In this document: positions 26,387-34,431 of the stretch, one piece after another
How positions within the stretch are numbered: the first letter of the stretch is position 1
Layout: each line of letters opens with the position of its first letter
NCBI RefSeq assembly: GCF_041929345.1
Contig: NZ_JBHFNQ010000108.1
Location: forward strand, 1-64,000
Direction of reading: 5' to 3'
Source of the DNA: Floridanema aerugineum
GTDB taxonomy: Bacteria > Cyanobacteriota > Cyanobacteriia > Cyanobacteriales > Aerosakkonemataceae
Length of the DNA: 64,000 nucleotides
Made by a program: the position numbers and the translations under genes
Notes under the pieces: model-generated
The model's database searches: none
What the model was told of the DNA's origin: nothing
What the model saw: the letters and a program-made list of their open reading frames with translations, nothing else

Positions 26387-26644
26387 ATGGAATCCACTAC
26401 TCAAGCTACAACAATCAATATGCCCGTTTTGCAATCTGGTACTTCTGGTGAAGCAGTGCGCTTTTTACAGCAACTTCTCATCTGTTACGGTTATATGACT
26501 TCCGATTACTTTAATGCAAACTTCAACGAAGTTACTAAATCTGCTGTCAAGAACTTTCAAGCAAATCATAGTTTGAAGGCTGATGGTATAGTTGGAAAAA
26601 TGACGTGGCGTGCTTTGGGCGATGCTTGTGCCAATCGCTACTAA
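26387..26644 (+). CDS. Single peptidoglycan-binding-type domain protein (array gene B)
   Basis: 85 residues with a short polar N-terminus (MESTTQATTINMPVL), then one PG_binding_1-type domain: SGTSGEAVRFLQQLLICYGY, FNEVTKSAVKNFQANHSL and ADGIVGKMTWRALGDACANR. It lacks the usual VDGIFGP at the domain centre (FNANFNEVT instead), so it is somewhat diverged. No signal peptide. It is bracketed by its own leader and hairpin and most resembles gene C. Confidence 0.85.
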   Translation: MESTTQATTINMPVLQSGTSGEAVRFLQQLLICYGYMTSDYFNANFNEVTKSAVKNFQANHSLKADGIVGKMTWRALGDACANRY

Positions 26645-26697
26645 TTCAAACTGTTAAGTTTAATTCAATTTATCGAATCCTTAACTAGATAATAGCC

Positions 26698-26742
26698 AAA
26701 AATAGCGATCGAGCTTTAACTGCTAGCGATCGCTATTTTTTT
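26698..26742 (+). terminator. HIP1-based terminator after array gene B
   Basis: AAAAATAGCGATCG pairs with CGATCGCTATTTTTTT, giving a stem with an A-tract before and a T-tract after. The same design follows genes C, D and E. Confidence 0.75.
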
Positions 26743-26780
26743 ATCTAAAGTAATCAAGAGTTTTAATTAATTAAATAGGT

Positions 26781-26869
26781 AAATTACCCTAGAGGGTACT
26801 GCATATTTTACTTTAGAAGAATTACCTTATAAATGTAGAAACAAACATTTAATTTCTGGAGTAAAGAAA
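26781..26869 (+). promoter_or_regulatory. Conserved leader cassette, gene C
   Basis: Second copy of the array leader. It carries GGTACTGCATATTT, AAGAATTACCTTATAAATG, TAGAAACAAACATT and TTCTGGAGTAA at the same distances from the ATG as in the other copies. Confidence 0.75.
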
Positions 26870-27133
26870 ATGCAATCCACTAACGAAACTACAACAATCA
26901 ATATCTCTATGCCTATTTTAAAAGTTGGTACTTCTGATGAAGCAGTGCGCTTTTTACAGCAAGTCCTGATTGCTCTTGGATATCAAATTCTCTTTGATGC
27001 AGTCTTCGGAAATAAGACTAAAAAAGCTGTCGAAAAGTTCCAACAAGCTCGTGGTCTGGGAGTTGATGGTATCGTTGGGCCGAAAACTTGGCGTGCTTTA
27101 GGCGACGCTATTTTAAAACTCGCCGCCAGTTAA
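26870..27133 (+). CDS. Single peptidoglycan-binding-type domain protein (array gene C)
   Basis: 87 residues: N-terminus MQSTNETTTINISMPILKVG, then EAVRFLQQVLIALGYQILFD, AVFGNKTKKAVEKFQQARGL and VDGIVGPKTWRALGDAILK. One domain and no signal peptide. It is closest to gene B in its N-terminal tail (TTTIN) and C-terminal WRALGDA, pointing to a recent duplication. It has its own leader and terminator. Confidence 0.85.
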   Translation: MQSTNETTTINISMPILKVGTSDEAVRFLQQVLIALGYQILFDAVFGNKTKKAVEKFQQARGLGVDGIVGPKTWRALGDAILKLAAS

Positions 27134-27186
27134 TTCACGCTGTTGAGTTACTTTCAATTTATTGAATCCTTAATTAGATAATAGCT

Positions 27187-27230
27187 AAAAATAGCGAGCG
27201 CTTTTCAACTGTTAGCGATCGCTATTTTTT
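27187..27230 (+). terminator. HIP1-based terminator after array gene C
   Basis: AAAAATAGCGAGCGC pairs imperfectly with TAGCGATCGCTATTTTTT across a TTTTCAACTG loop. Confidence 0.75.
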
Positions 27231-27265
27231 ACATGAAATAGTTAAGTGCTTTTCTTAGCTAAATA

Positions 27266-27357
27266 GGTAAATTACCTTAGCGGGTACTGCATATTTCACT
27301 CTAGAAGAATTACTTTAGAAATGTAGAAACAAACATTCAACTTCTGGAGTGAAGAAA
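27266..27357 (+). promoter_or_regulatory. Conserved leader cassette, gene D
   Basis: Third copy of the leader: GGGTACTGCATATTTCACT, AAGAATTACTTTAGAAATG, TAGAAACAAACATT and TTCTGGAGTGAAG. Alignment with the other copies decides the start of gene D as the ATG at 27358, not the GTG at 27349. Confidence 0.75.
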
Positions 27358-27825
27358 ATGAAATCTATTACTGATGTTCAAGCTAAATGTGAATCTTCCT
27401 TACCAACTCTGCGTAAAGGTAGCAAAGGCGACGACGTTAAACTCTTACAAGAAATCCTCAATTCCTACGGTTACTCTTTAAAAGTTGACGGCGATTTTGG
27501 CCCACTTACTGAAGATGCAGTGAAGAAATTTCAAAAGAGTCACGGTTTAAAAGTAGACGGAATTGTTGGCCCTAAAACTTGGAATGCTTTGCTTCCTGAC
27601 GACCCACGTTCTTACCCAACTTTACGTCGTGGTAGCACAGGTCATTATGTTCGTTTATTGCAACAATCTCTAAATGAATTTCTTACTGATGCTTTGGTAA
27701 TCGATGGTATCTTTGGGCCAAAAACCGAAGCTGCTGTCAAAAAGTTCCAAAAAAGTTATGGTTTGGTAGTTGATGGCATTGTCGGCCCAAAAACTTGGAA
27801 TGCAATCTTCAGTATGTTTAACTAA
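27358..27825 (+). CDS. Tandem two-domain peptidoglycan-binding-type protein (array gene D)
   Basis: 155 residues from the ATG at 27358. Two PG_binding_1-type domains run head to tail: LPTLRKGSKGDDVKLLQEIL with VDGDFGPLTEDAVKKFQKS, then YPTLRRGSTGHYVRLLQQSL with IDGIFGPKTEAAVKKFQKS. Each ends VDGIVGPKTWNA. There is no signal peptide, membrane helix or catalytic domain. The doubled domain, shared with gene E, looks like a fusion of two single-domain units. It is flanked by its own leader and terminator. Confidence 0.88.
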   Translation: MKSITDVQAKCESSLPTLRKGSKGDDVKLLQEILNSYGYSLKVDGDFGPLTEDAVKKFQKSHGLKVDGIVGPKTWNALLPDDPRSYPTLRRGSTGHYVRLLQQSLNEFLTDALVIDGIFGPKTEAAVKKFQKSYGLVVDGIVGPKTWNAIFSMFN

Positions 27826-27877
27826 TTAATCCGGTTAGTTTTCATCCATTAATCGATACCTTAACTAGCTGATAATC

Positions 27878-27921
27878 AAAAATAGCGATCGCTTTTAAAC
27901 TATTAGCGATCGCTCTTTTTT
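27878..27921 (+). terminator. HIP1-based terminator after array gene D
   Basis: AAAAATAGCGATCGC pairs with GCGATCGCTCTTTTTTT across a TTTTAAACTATTA loop. Confidence 0.78.
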
Positions 27922-27960
27922 TATATGAAATAATCTAGCTTTTTAATTAACTAAATAGAT

Positions 27961-28049
27961 AAATACTACAAGCGGGTACTGCATATTTCAATATAAAAGA
28001 ATTACCTTATAAATGTAGAAACAAACATTTAATTTCTGGAGTAAGTAAA
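27961..28049 (+). promoter_or_regulatory. Conserved leader cassette, gene E
   Basis: Fourth copy of the leader with GGGTACTGCATATTTCA, AAGAATTACCTTATAAATG, TAGAAACAAACATT and TTCTGGAGTAAG before the ATG at 28050. Confidence 0.75.
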
Positions 28050-28517
28050 ATGCAATCTATCACTAATGTTCAATTCCCTACTCTCAGTTTAGGTAGTAAA
28101 GGTGAATATGTTAAATTCTTACAAGAAATCTTCCATAACAGAGATTACGATTCCTCTGCCAGAATTGACGGAATTTTTGGGCCACGTACTGAAGCCACGG
28201 TGAAGGAATTTCAACGGAATCGCTATTTAAAAGTAGACGGAATTGTTGGGCCTGCAACTTGGAATGCTTTGCTTTCTGAATACTCAACTTCTTTCCCAAC
28301 TTTACGTCGTGGTAGCACAGATAGTAACACAGGTGGTTATGTTACTGTATTGCAAGAACGGCTTAATCTATTAAGTTATCCTGTGGCGATCGATGGTATC
28401 TTTGGGCCAAAAACCGAAAATGCTGTCAAAAAGTTCCAAAAAGATCGAGGTTTTCCAGTTGATGGAATTGTGGGGCCAAGGACTTGGAACGGACTCTACC
28501 CGCTTGAGTTTAAGTAA
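28050..28517 (+). CDS. Tandem two-domain peptidoglycan-binding-type protein (array gene E)
   Basis: 155 residues: FPTLSLGSKGEYVKFLQEIF with IDGIFGPRTEATVKEFQRN, then FPTLRRGSTDSNTGGYVTVL with IDGIFGPKTENAVKKFQKD. Both domains end VDGIVGP-x-TWN. It parallels gene D in layout, with a five-residue insertion (DSNTG) in the second domain. No signal peptide. It has its own leader and terminator. Confidence 0.88.
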   Translation: MQSITNVQFPTLSLGSKGEYVKFLQEIFHNRDYDSSARIDGIFGPRTEATVKEFQRNRYLKVDGIVGPATWNALLSEYSTSFPTLRRGSTDSNTGGYVTVLQERLNLLSYPVAIDGIFGPKTENAVKKFQKDRGFPVDGIVGPRTWNGLYPLEFK

Positions 28518-28582
28518 TCCTGTTTGTTCCTAATATTTTTAAGTTAGTTTTGATAAATCAATTGCTTAAGTAGATAGTAATT

Positions 28583-28628
28583 AAAAAGAGCGATCGCTTT
28601 TCAACTGTTAGCGATCGCTCTTTTTTTA
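28583..28628 (+). terminator. HIP1-based terminator after array gene E
   Basis: AAAAAGAGCGATCGC pairs with GCGATCGCTCTTTTTTT across TTTTCAACTGTTA. The stem has fourteen or more pairs and a seven-T tail. Confidence 0.8.
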
Positions 28629-28664
28629 TATGAAATAATCTAGCTTTTAAATTAACTAAATAGA

Positions 28665-28755
28665 TAAATACTACTACCGGGTACTGCATATTTCACTATA
28701 AAAGAATTACCTTATAAATGTAGAAACAAACATTGAATTTTTGGAGGAAACAAAA
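28665..28755 (+). promoter_or_regulatory. Conserved leader cassette, gene F
   Basis: Fifth copy of the leader with GGGTACTGCATATTTCACT, AAGAATTACCTTATAAATG, TAGAAACAAACATT and TTTTGGAGGAAAC. Its ribosome binding site (GGAGG) is stronger than in the other copies. It sets the start at the ATG 28756. Confidence 0.75.
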
Positions 28756-28965
28756 ATGCCAGCTAGAACAATTATCCGCCTTGGTAGTAAAGGTAAGGAT
28801 GTTATGTACTTACAACAACTCCTCAATAAAAAAGGTTACTCTTTAAAAGTTGATGGAGATTTTGGGCCTCGTACTGAAGATGCGGTTAGACGATTTCAAA
28901 AGAGTCACCATTTAAAAGTAGACGGAATCGTTGGGCCTGCAACTTGGAATGCTTTGCTGTCTTAA
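28756..28965 (+). CDS. Single peptidoglycan-binding-type domain protein (array gene F), truncated two-domain copy
   Basis: 69 residues: MPARTIIRLGSKGKDVMYLQ, then VDGDFGPRTEDAVRRFQKS and VDGIVGPATWNALLS followed by TAA. DNA after the stop remains recognisably similar to the second domain of genes D and E, so F descends from a two-domain gene that gained a stop. No signal peptide. No HIP1 hairpin follows it, unlike genes B to E. Confidence 0.85.
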   Translation: MPARTIIRLGSKGKDVMYLQQLLNKKGYSLKVDGDFGPRTEDAVRRFQKSHHLKVDGIVGPATWNALLS

Positions 28966-29062
28966 TAACCAAGTTCTTTCCTAAGTTTAAGTCATAGTAG
29001 CACAGGTTATTATGTTACTTTCTTACAAGAACATTTGAGTATACTTGGTTATATTGTAGTAA
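28966..29062 (+). pseudogene. Decayed second domain of array gene F
   Basis: Beyond the gene F stop the same frame reads FLSLSHSSTGYYVTFLQEHL and then SILGYIVV, matching the start of the second domain of gene E (FPTLRRGST, GGYVTVLQERLNLL). At DNA level TAGCACAGGTTATTATGTTA aligns closely with the E copy. The conserved VDGIFGP half is missing, so it was lost by deletion. Confidence 0.7.
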
Positions 29063-29095
29063 AGTTTAGCACTAAAGTTCCTACTACAAACAACT

Positions 29096-29128
29096 AAATC
29101 CCCGACTTCTTCAAGAAGTCGGGGATTT
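29096..29128. repeat. 33-bp perfect palindrome, family CCCCGACTTCTTC, copy 2
   Basis: AAATCCCCGACTTCTT, a central C and the exact reverse complement. It is the same element as at 21409-21441. It stands after the gene F remnant and may end that transcript. Confidence 0.8.
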
Positions 29129-29291
29129 AAACGTCGATCACCCTTTCGGGTAAGTTAACCGGAACAATCACAAGTTAACTTGAAATTAGGAAAAGACTGT
29201 TCATGCTTTATTTGGGTAGCATCTCTATATTTGTGAGAGTTACTGTTTGAAGTTGCGATCGCTTTGCTGTCCTCTTGGCGATCGCTATTTC

Positions 29292-31712
29292 TTAGGAATG
29301 GATATGTTGTGCTAACAAACTTTGCGCCCTTGGTTTATAAAGCAGATAGAACAAAGATTCTAAATAGCGCAACAAGTCTTCGCGGTTTTCCTTAGAAGTA
29401 AAGTTCCAAAAGCCATAAATTCGTGCCAAAGATAACAACTTGTTGGTGTGAATTTTCCAAGTGTAGGTGCTGTAAACTCGTTCAATTCCTCGCTGAGAAA
29501 TTTCCTGCCAATAGGTTGAATTATGGTCACACTTAGAGAGAAACTCCGTAATTTTCTCTGCGGTTTCTTCTAAGTTGGTTGGGTTAATATAAAACCCGTT
29601 TACTTTGTCTTGAATAATCTCCAATGGCCCACCAAATTGAGTCGCAAAAGTTGGTAATCCCGAAATCATTGCTTCTAAGATAGTTAAACCGAAAGCTTCA
29701 AACAAAGCAGGTTGGACAAAAATGCCTTGGCGATCGGCAATGATCCGATAAATTTCTCCCGAATCATTCTTAGGTAAACGCACACCTAACCAGCGAATTT
29801 TGCCATACAAATTGTATTGTTCAATAATCCGATACAGCTTTTCAATTTCGTCTCTTTCCTCATTGTCACCTGAATCTTCAACGCGCAATTTACCTGCGAT
29901 TAAAATTAGGTTACAACGTTCTTGTAAAGCCTGACTTTTGCCAAAGCATTCTGCTAACCCAGTCATATTTTTAATTCGATCGAGTCGCGCCATTGAAAAT
30001 AACGGACGCTTATTTGGATCATCCAATTTACCGAAAATATGTTCTGGGTCTTCTTGGGTGAATAACATTTGTTCTAGACGATCGCGATCGCTCTTAATTC
30101 TCTCTTCTTCACGAGTATAGGGAAAATAAACATTTTCATTCACCCCAGGCGGTACAACATTAAATTTTGGACTAAACAATTCAATGCCATTCACTACATG
30201 ATAAAGTTCCGGCATTGTGAAACATTTATAAGACTCATACTGTCCTACACTATCCGGCGTACCAACAATTTCTTGATAAGTACTACTGATGATAAAATTC
30301 GCTGCATTCATCGCAATTAAATCAGCAGTAAATTGCAAAGAAAAATGATATTTATCTTCAGATTCTTGCCAGTAAAGATTGCTAAATAAATACTTAGATT
30401 TTTCTAAAGCATGAGCAATATTACATTGAGTGACTTTCAACCGTCTGGACAACAAGAAAGCTACCAAATTTCCATCTGAATAGTTACCGACAATAAAATC
30501 TGGTCGTCCTTGAAACTCTGCCAAAAGTTCTCTTTCTGCATCTATGGCGTAGGTTTCTAAATAAGGCCAAATTTCAAATCGCGAAATCCAATTGTGAGTG
30601 ATATTTGGGTTATATTCTCGGAAAGGCACTCGCAAAATCCAAGCGTTTTCTGTCCCGTGAACTTTCTCCAAACGTTGATTAGAACGAGTGCTATCATTGT
30701 TAGGAATTAAGCGGGTGAGAATAATTACTTTTGATTGCACGCCCAAAACATCTAACCCGGTTAATGATATATGTTCTTGCAAATCTTGTTCTAAACTTTT
30801 TGCTTGGTCAAGCACATAAACTACCTGTCCTCCTGTGTCTGGACGACCTAAAACGCCTTCTTGTCCAAACCATCCGTGAGGTGAAACTAAAACCACACGA
30901 AAAATCATCGGAATGCGAGAAATAAATGCTTCCAAAGTTTGCGGATCTGGAGAATCAATTAATTCATCAAGTAAGGACAAAGTTTCTCGCACTCGATTAG
31001 CTGTATTTCCCCAACCGGGTTCAAATCCCATTGTTTGTAATTCATAGCGGAATTTTTCGTAGGGTTCATCAGCTGGACGATTACTAACAAATTTTATTGC
31101 TTGTTTGACGCGATCGGAAAGTTCTTGCTGGGATTTGATGCGATCGTTAATTAACAATTGCATATTATTATAGGAATGCAGGCTGAGAAATTTGTATAAT
31201 GCCTCTAACCATTTTTGCGGGTCTTGCAATAATTTACTAGAAAGAAAACGGTTTAGGAATTGTACTCCCTTACCAATATTTTTCGGATCGCGAATTGTCG
31301 GAGAATAATCGTAAAAAGGCCCAAAATCAATTTCAAAAATGTCCCCTTCGTTGGGATGAAAACGGTTAACCAATAAGTCTCGTACATCTAATAATTCCTG
31401 TGTAGTCATCGGCTCAATTTTGAAGTTTTCTGTGAGTCGATAAACTTCTTGGGAGGCAATTTTGGGACGAATAATTAAGCAAAGGCTGCCATCCTCACTA
31501 ATAATTTCCTGAGTGTAGTATATCAACTTGCCTAAATTTGAATTTTCCTGAAATTCTTGAGTTTTTTCATATTTAATGCAATAATTAGCAAAAGCATTCA
31601 GGATGTCATTGCGGAGTAAATATCGTTTCTCTTGTTGGCGCAAGTCGCTGAGAAAATGTCGCAAATCACTTTTCTCGTCACTATTAATCACAGCATTAAG
31701 CAAATCAGACAT
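29292..31712 (-). CDS. susA: Sucrose synthase
   Basis: 806 residues, the standard sucrose synthase length. The N-terminal regulatory region is followed by the GT-B glucosyltransferase part: FRVVLVSPHGWFGQEGVLGR and PDTGGQVVYVLDQAKSLE, the ILTRLIPN block, then RLDRIKNMTGLAECFGKS and the E-x7-E motif in EAFGLTILEAMISGLPTFAT. It reversibly converts sucrose plus a nucleoside diphosphate to NDP-glucose and fructose in the cytosol, linking sucrose breakdown to glycogen and polysaccharide synthesis. The gene stands alone. Beyond its 3' end, two HIP1 sites (29254-29286) can form a hairpin. Confidence 0.95.
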   Translation of the reverse strand: MSDLLNAVINSDEKSDLRHFLSDLRQQEKRYLLRNDILNAFANYCIKYEKTQEFQENSNLGKLIYYTQEIISEDGSLCLIIRPKIASQEVYRLTENFKIEPMTTQELLDVRDLLVNRFHPNEGDIFEIDFGPFYDYSPTIRDPKNIGKGVQFLNRFLSSKLLQDPQKWLEALYKFLSLHSYNNMQLLINDRIKSQQELSDRVKQAIKFVSNRPADEPYEKFRYELQTMGFEPGWGNTANRVRETLSLLDELIDSPDPQTLEAFISRIPMIFRVVLVSPHGWFGQEGVLGRPDTGGQVVYVLDQAKSLEQDLQEHISLTGLDVLGVQSKVIILTRLIPNNDSTRSNQRLEKVHGTENAWILRVPFREYNPNITHNWISRFEIWPYLETYAIDAERELLAEFQGRPDFIVGNYSDGNLVAFLLSRRLKVTQCNIAHALEKSKYLFSNLYWQESEDKYHFSLQFTADLIAMNAANFIISSTYQEIVGTPDSVGQYESYKCFTMPELYHVVNGIELFSPKFNVVPPGVNENVYFPYTREEERIKSDRDRLEQMLFTQEDPEHIFGKLDDPNKRPLFSMARLDRIKNMTGLAECFGKSQALQERCNLILIAGKLRVEDSGDNEERDEIEKLYRIIEQYNLYGKIRWLGVRLPKNDSGEIYRIIADRQGIFVQPALFEAFGLTILEAMISGLPTFATQFGGPLEIIQDKVNGFYINPTNLEETAEKITEFLSKCDHNSTYWQEISQRGIERVYSTYTWKIHTNKLLSLARIYGFWNFTSKENREDLLRYLESLFYLLYKPRAQSLLAQHIHS

Positions 31713-31857
31713 AGTACCTTCCTGTAACTTACTTCTTTTACCAAGCTACATATTTGTACGGTTAATGCCTGTATCGTAAGTATGATTAATGTCGAGAGAA
31801 AGGATAAAATTTTTTCCTTTCTTTAGGATGATGCTTGATATCATGTTCGGTCAATTA

Positions 31858-31957
31858 AGTAGGTAGATCTAAATAAAGTAAAATAAAGGCGGGCTAGGAG
31901 AGCCCACCCCATTGATAGATAACTATTTTCACTTTATTTATTTGCACCTACTTATAC
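31858..31957. repeat. Imperfect inverted-repeat element (GTAGGTGCAAATAAATAAAG ends)
   Basis: The left arm GTAGGTAGATCTAAATAAAG is an imperfect complement of the right arm CTTTATTTATTTGCACCTAC, with a GC-rich hairpin GGGCTAGGAGAGCCC between them. The right arm plus its neighbour GATAACTATTTTCA recurs at 35787-35821. It has the shape of a small non-coding mobile-type element. Confidence 0.55.
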
Positions 31958-31980
31958 ATACTGCACTTTATCCAGAATCA

Positions 31981-32038
31981 TGTAGAGACTTAAATGTAGA
32001 GACGTTATATATAACGTCTCTACATTTAAGTCTCTACA
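31981..32038. repeat. 58-bp perfect palindrome, family TGTAGAGACGTT, copy 2
   Basis: TGTAGAGACTTAAATGTAGA then GACGTTATA, followed by the exact reverse complement of all 29 bases. It is built from two nested TGTAGAGAC units. It ends about ten bases beyond the stop of the minus-strand M32 peptidase gene, so it may form the end of that transcript. Confidence 0.88.
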
Positions 32039-32048
32039 TTTAGTGCCT

Positions 32049-33572
32049 TTAGAAATCGTAAATTTCGCCGTATTTATTACGGATGTAACTAATAAACGGT
32101 TCAATGCTCAAGCTGCTACCAGTTACTCTTTGAATTAATTCAGCAGTGGTGTATTTGGAACCATGATAATAGATGTTTTCTTGCAACCAATTGAGTAAAG
32201 TGTTACAATTTCCCTGCTGAATTTGCGCCGGAATTTCTGGATGAGCTTTCAGTGCTGCGGCAAAAAATTGGGCGCTCATAATGTTACCTAAAGTGTAGCA
32301 TTGGAACATTCCGCCGATCGTACCTGTGTACCAATGTACGTCTTGCATTACGCCTTGGCTATTATTTGCAGGAACAACTCCTAAGTCTGATTTATAGCGA
32401 TCGTTCCAAGCTTCCGGCAAATCTTTAACTGCAAGTTTTCCTTCTAGCATTGCTAATTCTAAATCAAACCGAATCATCACATGAAGATTGTAAGTAACTT
32501 CGTCGGAGTCGGTGCGAATTAGCGATTTTTCCACTTTATTAATTGCTCGATAAAATGATTCTAGCGAAACATTACCTAATTGAGTCGGGAAAAATTCCTG
32601 TAATTGCGGATAGAAATATTCCCAAAATCCGCGACTCCGCCCCACTAAATTTTCCCACAATCGAGATTGACTTTCATGCACTCCCGAAGATGTACCATCA
32701 GCTAAAGGTGTGCCTTCAAATTCTATATTAACGCCTTGTTCATACATGGCATGACCAGTTTCATGAATCGCACTAAATAATGCTTGACCAAGGTGATTTT
32801 CGTAAACGCGAGTGGTAATTCTCACATCACCAATGGAAAAGCTAGTCATGAAGGGATGTAAGGTTTTATCCTGTCTGCCTCGATGCAGATCGTAACCTAT
32901 TTTTTCAATTACTTTATGACTAAAAGCAATTTGTTCTGCTTCCGGGAAATGTTGATGTAAGCAGGAATCATCAGCAGGAGTTTGAGAAGTAATAGCTTCG
33001 ACTATGGGAACAAGTTCTTGGCGTAGTTGGGCAAAAAGCGATCGCAAACTAGCCGCTTTCATGCCATAATCAACCCCATCAATTAACGGATCGGCAATAT
33101 GTTCATAACCGGGAAAAAAGTTAGCATATTCCTGACAAAATTCTAGAGTTTTTTCTAAATATGGCTGCACAGCTGCAAAGTTATTTTCCGGTTTAGCTTT
33201 TGCCCATGCACTGTATGATTCTGCACGATGTAAAGAGAATTTTGCCATAAATTGGGCGGGTATTTGCACGGCGCGATCGTACAAACGCCGAGTTACCCGG
33301 ATTAAACTAGCTTCATCTGAATCATCAGGCAGACTTTCTTCATAACTACGCAAATTCTCTAACAGTTCGCCAATAGCTCGATCGGTAAACTTTTCATGGG
33401 CGATTTGTCTGAGAGTCGCCATTTGCCTACCTCTGGCGACTGCACCTCCGGGGGGCATATAAGTCGCCTGATCCCAATTGAGCACAGCAGCCGCAGATTC
33501 AATATCTTTAATTTCAATGAGGCGAGTTTTCAGTTCTTGCAGTTTGGGTTCGGTTTTTTGCAGAATTTGCAT
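32049..33572 (-). CDS. M32 family metallocarboxypeptidase (carboxypeptidase Taq type)
   Basis: 507 residues, the usual M32 length. The zinc site is H270-E271-x-x-H274 in FSAIHETGHAMYEQG. Other family blocks include DQATYMPPGGAVARGRQMA near the N-terminus, SFSIGDVRITTRVYENHLGQ, SQSRLWENLVGRSRGFWEY and DLGVVPANNSQGVMQDVHWY. The enzyme removes C-terminal residues from peptides with broad specificity, in the cytosol. It stands alone. Confidence 0.94.
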   Translation of the reverse strand: MQILQKTEPKLQELKTRLIEIKDIESAAAVLNWDQATYMPPGGAVARGRQMATLRQIAHEKFTDRAIGELLENLRSYEESLPDDSDEASLIRVTRRLYDRAVQIPAQFMAKFSLHRAESYSAWAKAKPENNFAAVQPYLEKTLEFCQEYANFFPGYEHIADPLIDGVDYGMKAASLRSLFAQLRQELVPIVEAITSQTPADDSCLHQHFPEAEQIAFSHKVIEKIGYDLHRGRQDKTLHPFMTSFSIGDVRITTRVYENHLGQALFSAIHETGHAMYEQGVNIEFEGTPLADGTSSGVHESQSRLWENLVGRSRGFWEYFYPQLQEFFPTQLGNVSLESFYRAINKVEKSLIRTDSDEVTYNLHVMIRFDLELAMLEGKLAVKDLPEAWNDRYKSDLGVVPANNSQGVMQDVHWYTGTIGGMFQCYTLGNIMSAQFFAAALKAHPEIPAQIQQGNCNTLLNWLQENIYYHGSKYTTAELIQRVTGSSLSIEPFISYIRNKYGEIYDF

Positions 33573-33632
33573 GGTTGGGTGTTGATATTTTATCTACTTT
33601 GCATTTTAGAAGTTACTTGCAGCAATAGGTAG

Positions 33633-33917
33633 CTACCTATTTCCTCTGATTAACCTATTAATTAGAGCCAGTATAGCTGCAAAAATTGCCGAACCAATAA
33701 TTGACCAAATTATCGGAAAAGGTTTACCCCCAATATTTAAAGTATAGAAAACAGGCAAATTAAATTCATTTGCTACCCACATCCCAATATAAGCACCAAT
33801 AATACCAACAATAATCGAAACTAAGCAGCCACCAGCTGAATAACCGATTAAAGCCTGCCCCAGGCTACCACAAATCGCCGCAATTACCAACAAGAGAATT
33901 AGTTGCAAAAGTGACAT
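33633..33917 (-). CDS. GlsB/YeaQ/YmgE family small membrane protein
   Basis: 94 residues from the ATG at 33917, preceded by TAGGAG. Three hydrophobic glycine-rich helices are visible: QLILLLVIAAICGSLGQALI, VSIIVGIIGAYIGMWVA and IWSIIGSAIFAAILALINRL. This matches the family once called transglycosylase-associated proteins, which has no proven enzyme activity and is often stress-induced. It lies upstream of the M32 gene on the same strand. Confidence 0.82.
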   Translation of the reverse strand: MSLLQLILLLVIAAICGSLGQALIGYSAGGCLVSIIVGIIGAYIGMWVANEFNLPVFYTLNIGGKPFPIIWSIIGSAIFAAILALINRLIRGNR

Positions 33918-34431
33918 ATATACTCCTAACTTGCTGGGCAAAAAACAACTATCTTCAATTATTCAGGATATCTCATAAACTTTACAACTTTTTTAAGTTA
34001 ACATTACATATTCTTTATAAATAAGGATAAGGGTTTGCTTAGTAAAATTTAAAGTGGTAAAATTATTACATTTACGTACTCTTTATATTAAGGCTGATAT
34101 ATGATTGATTATCACCAACCCTTGTGCTTCTAAGATAAAAGCGATATCGTTGGCGCTAGTAAGTAAACTTTTGGCAAATATGTTAAATAGATGTTATTAT
34201 CATTTGGTAGCTACAATCATTACATAATTATGCTTAGACAAATGAAGAAAAATAAGCAAAGTTTTCCGTAAAAGTTGTATAATTAATAGGTAAGAATCGC
34301 CTTATATGTCAGGGGCTTGTCTAAAAATTACAATTAATCAAAATTGTTAATTCTATAAGTTTTATCAAGGGGAAAGCATCACAAAAATTAGTCAAAATAT
34401 CGCAATAACGGTAATTAATGATAATCAGAAG
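33918..34431. other. Long AT-rich divergent spacer, nothing firm
   Basis: About 510 bases of very AT-rich DNA between the divergent GlsB-type gene and the unknown gene at 34432. It should hold promoters for both. No repeat family, RNA or operator that I can support was seen. Confidence 0.4.

Noticed and set aside
26299..28755. Five regularly placed ~90 bp repeats considered as a CRISPR-like array
   Set aside because: Spacers are 480-700 bases and contain coding genes; the repeats end at start codons. They are gene leaders.
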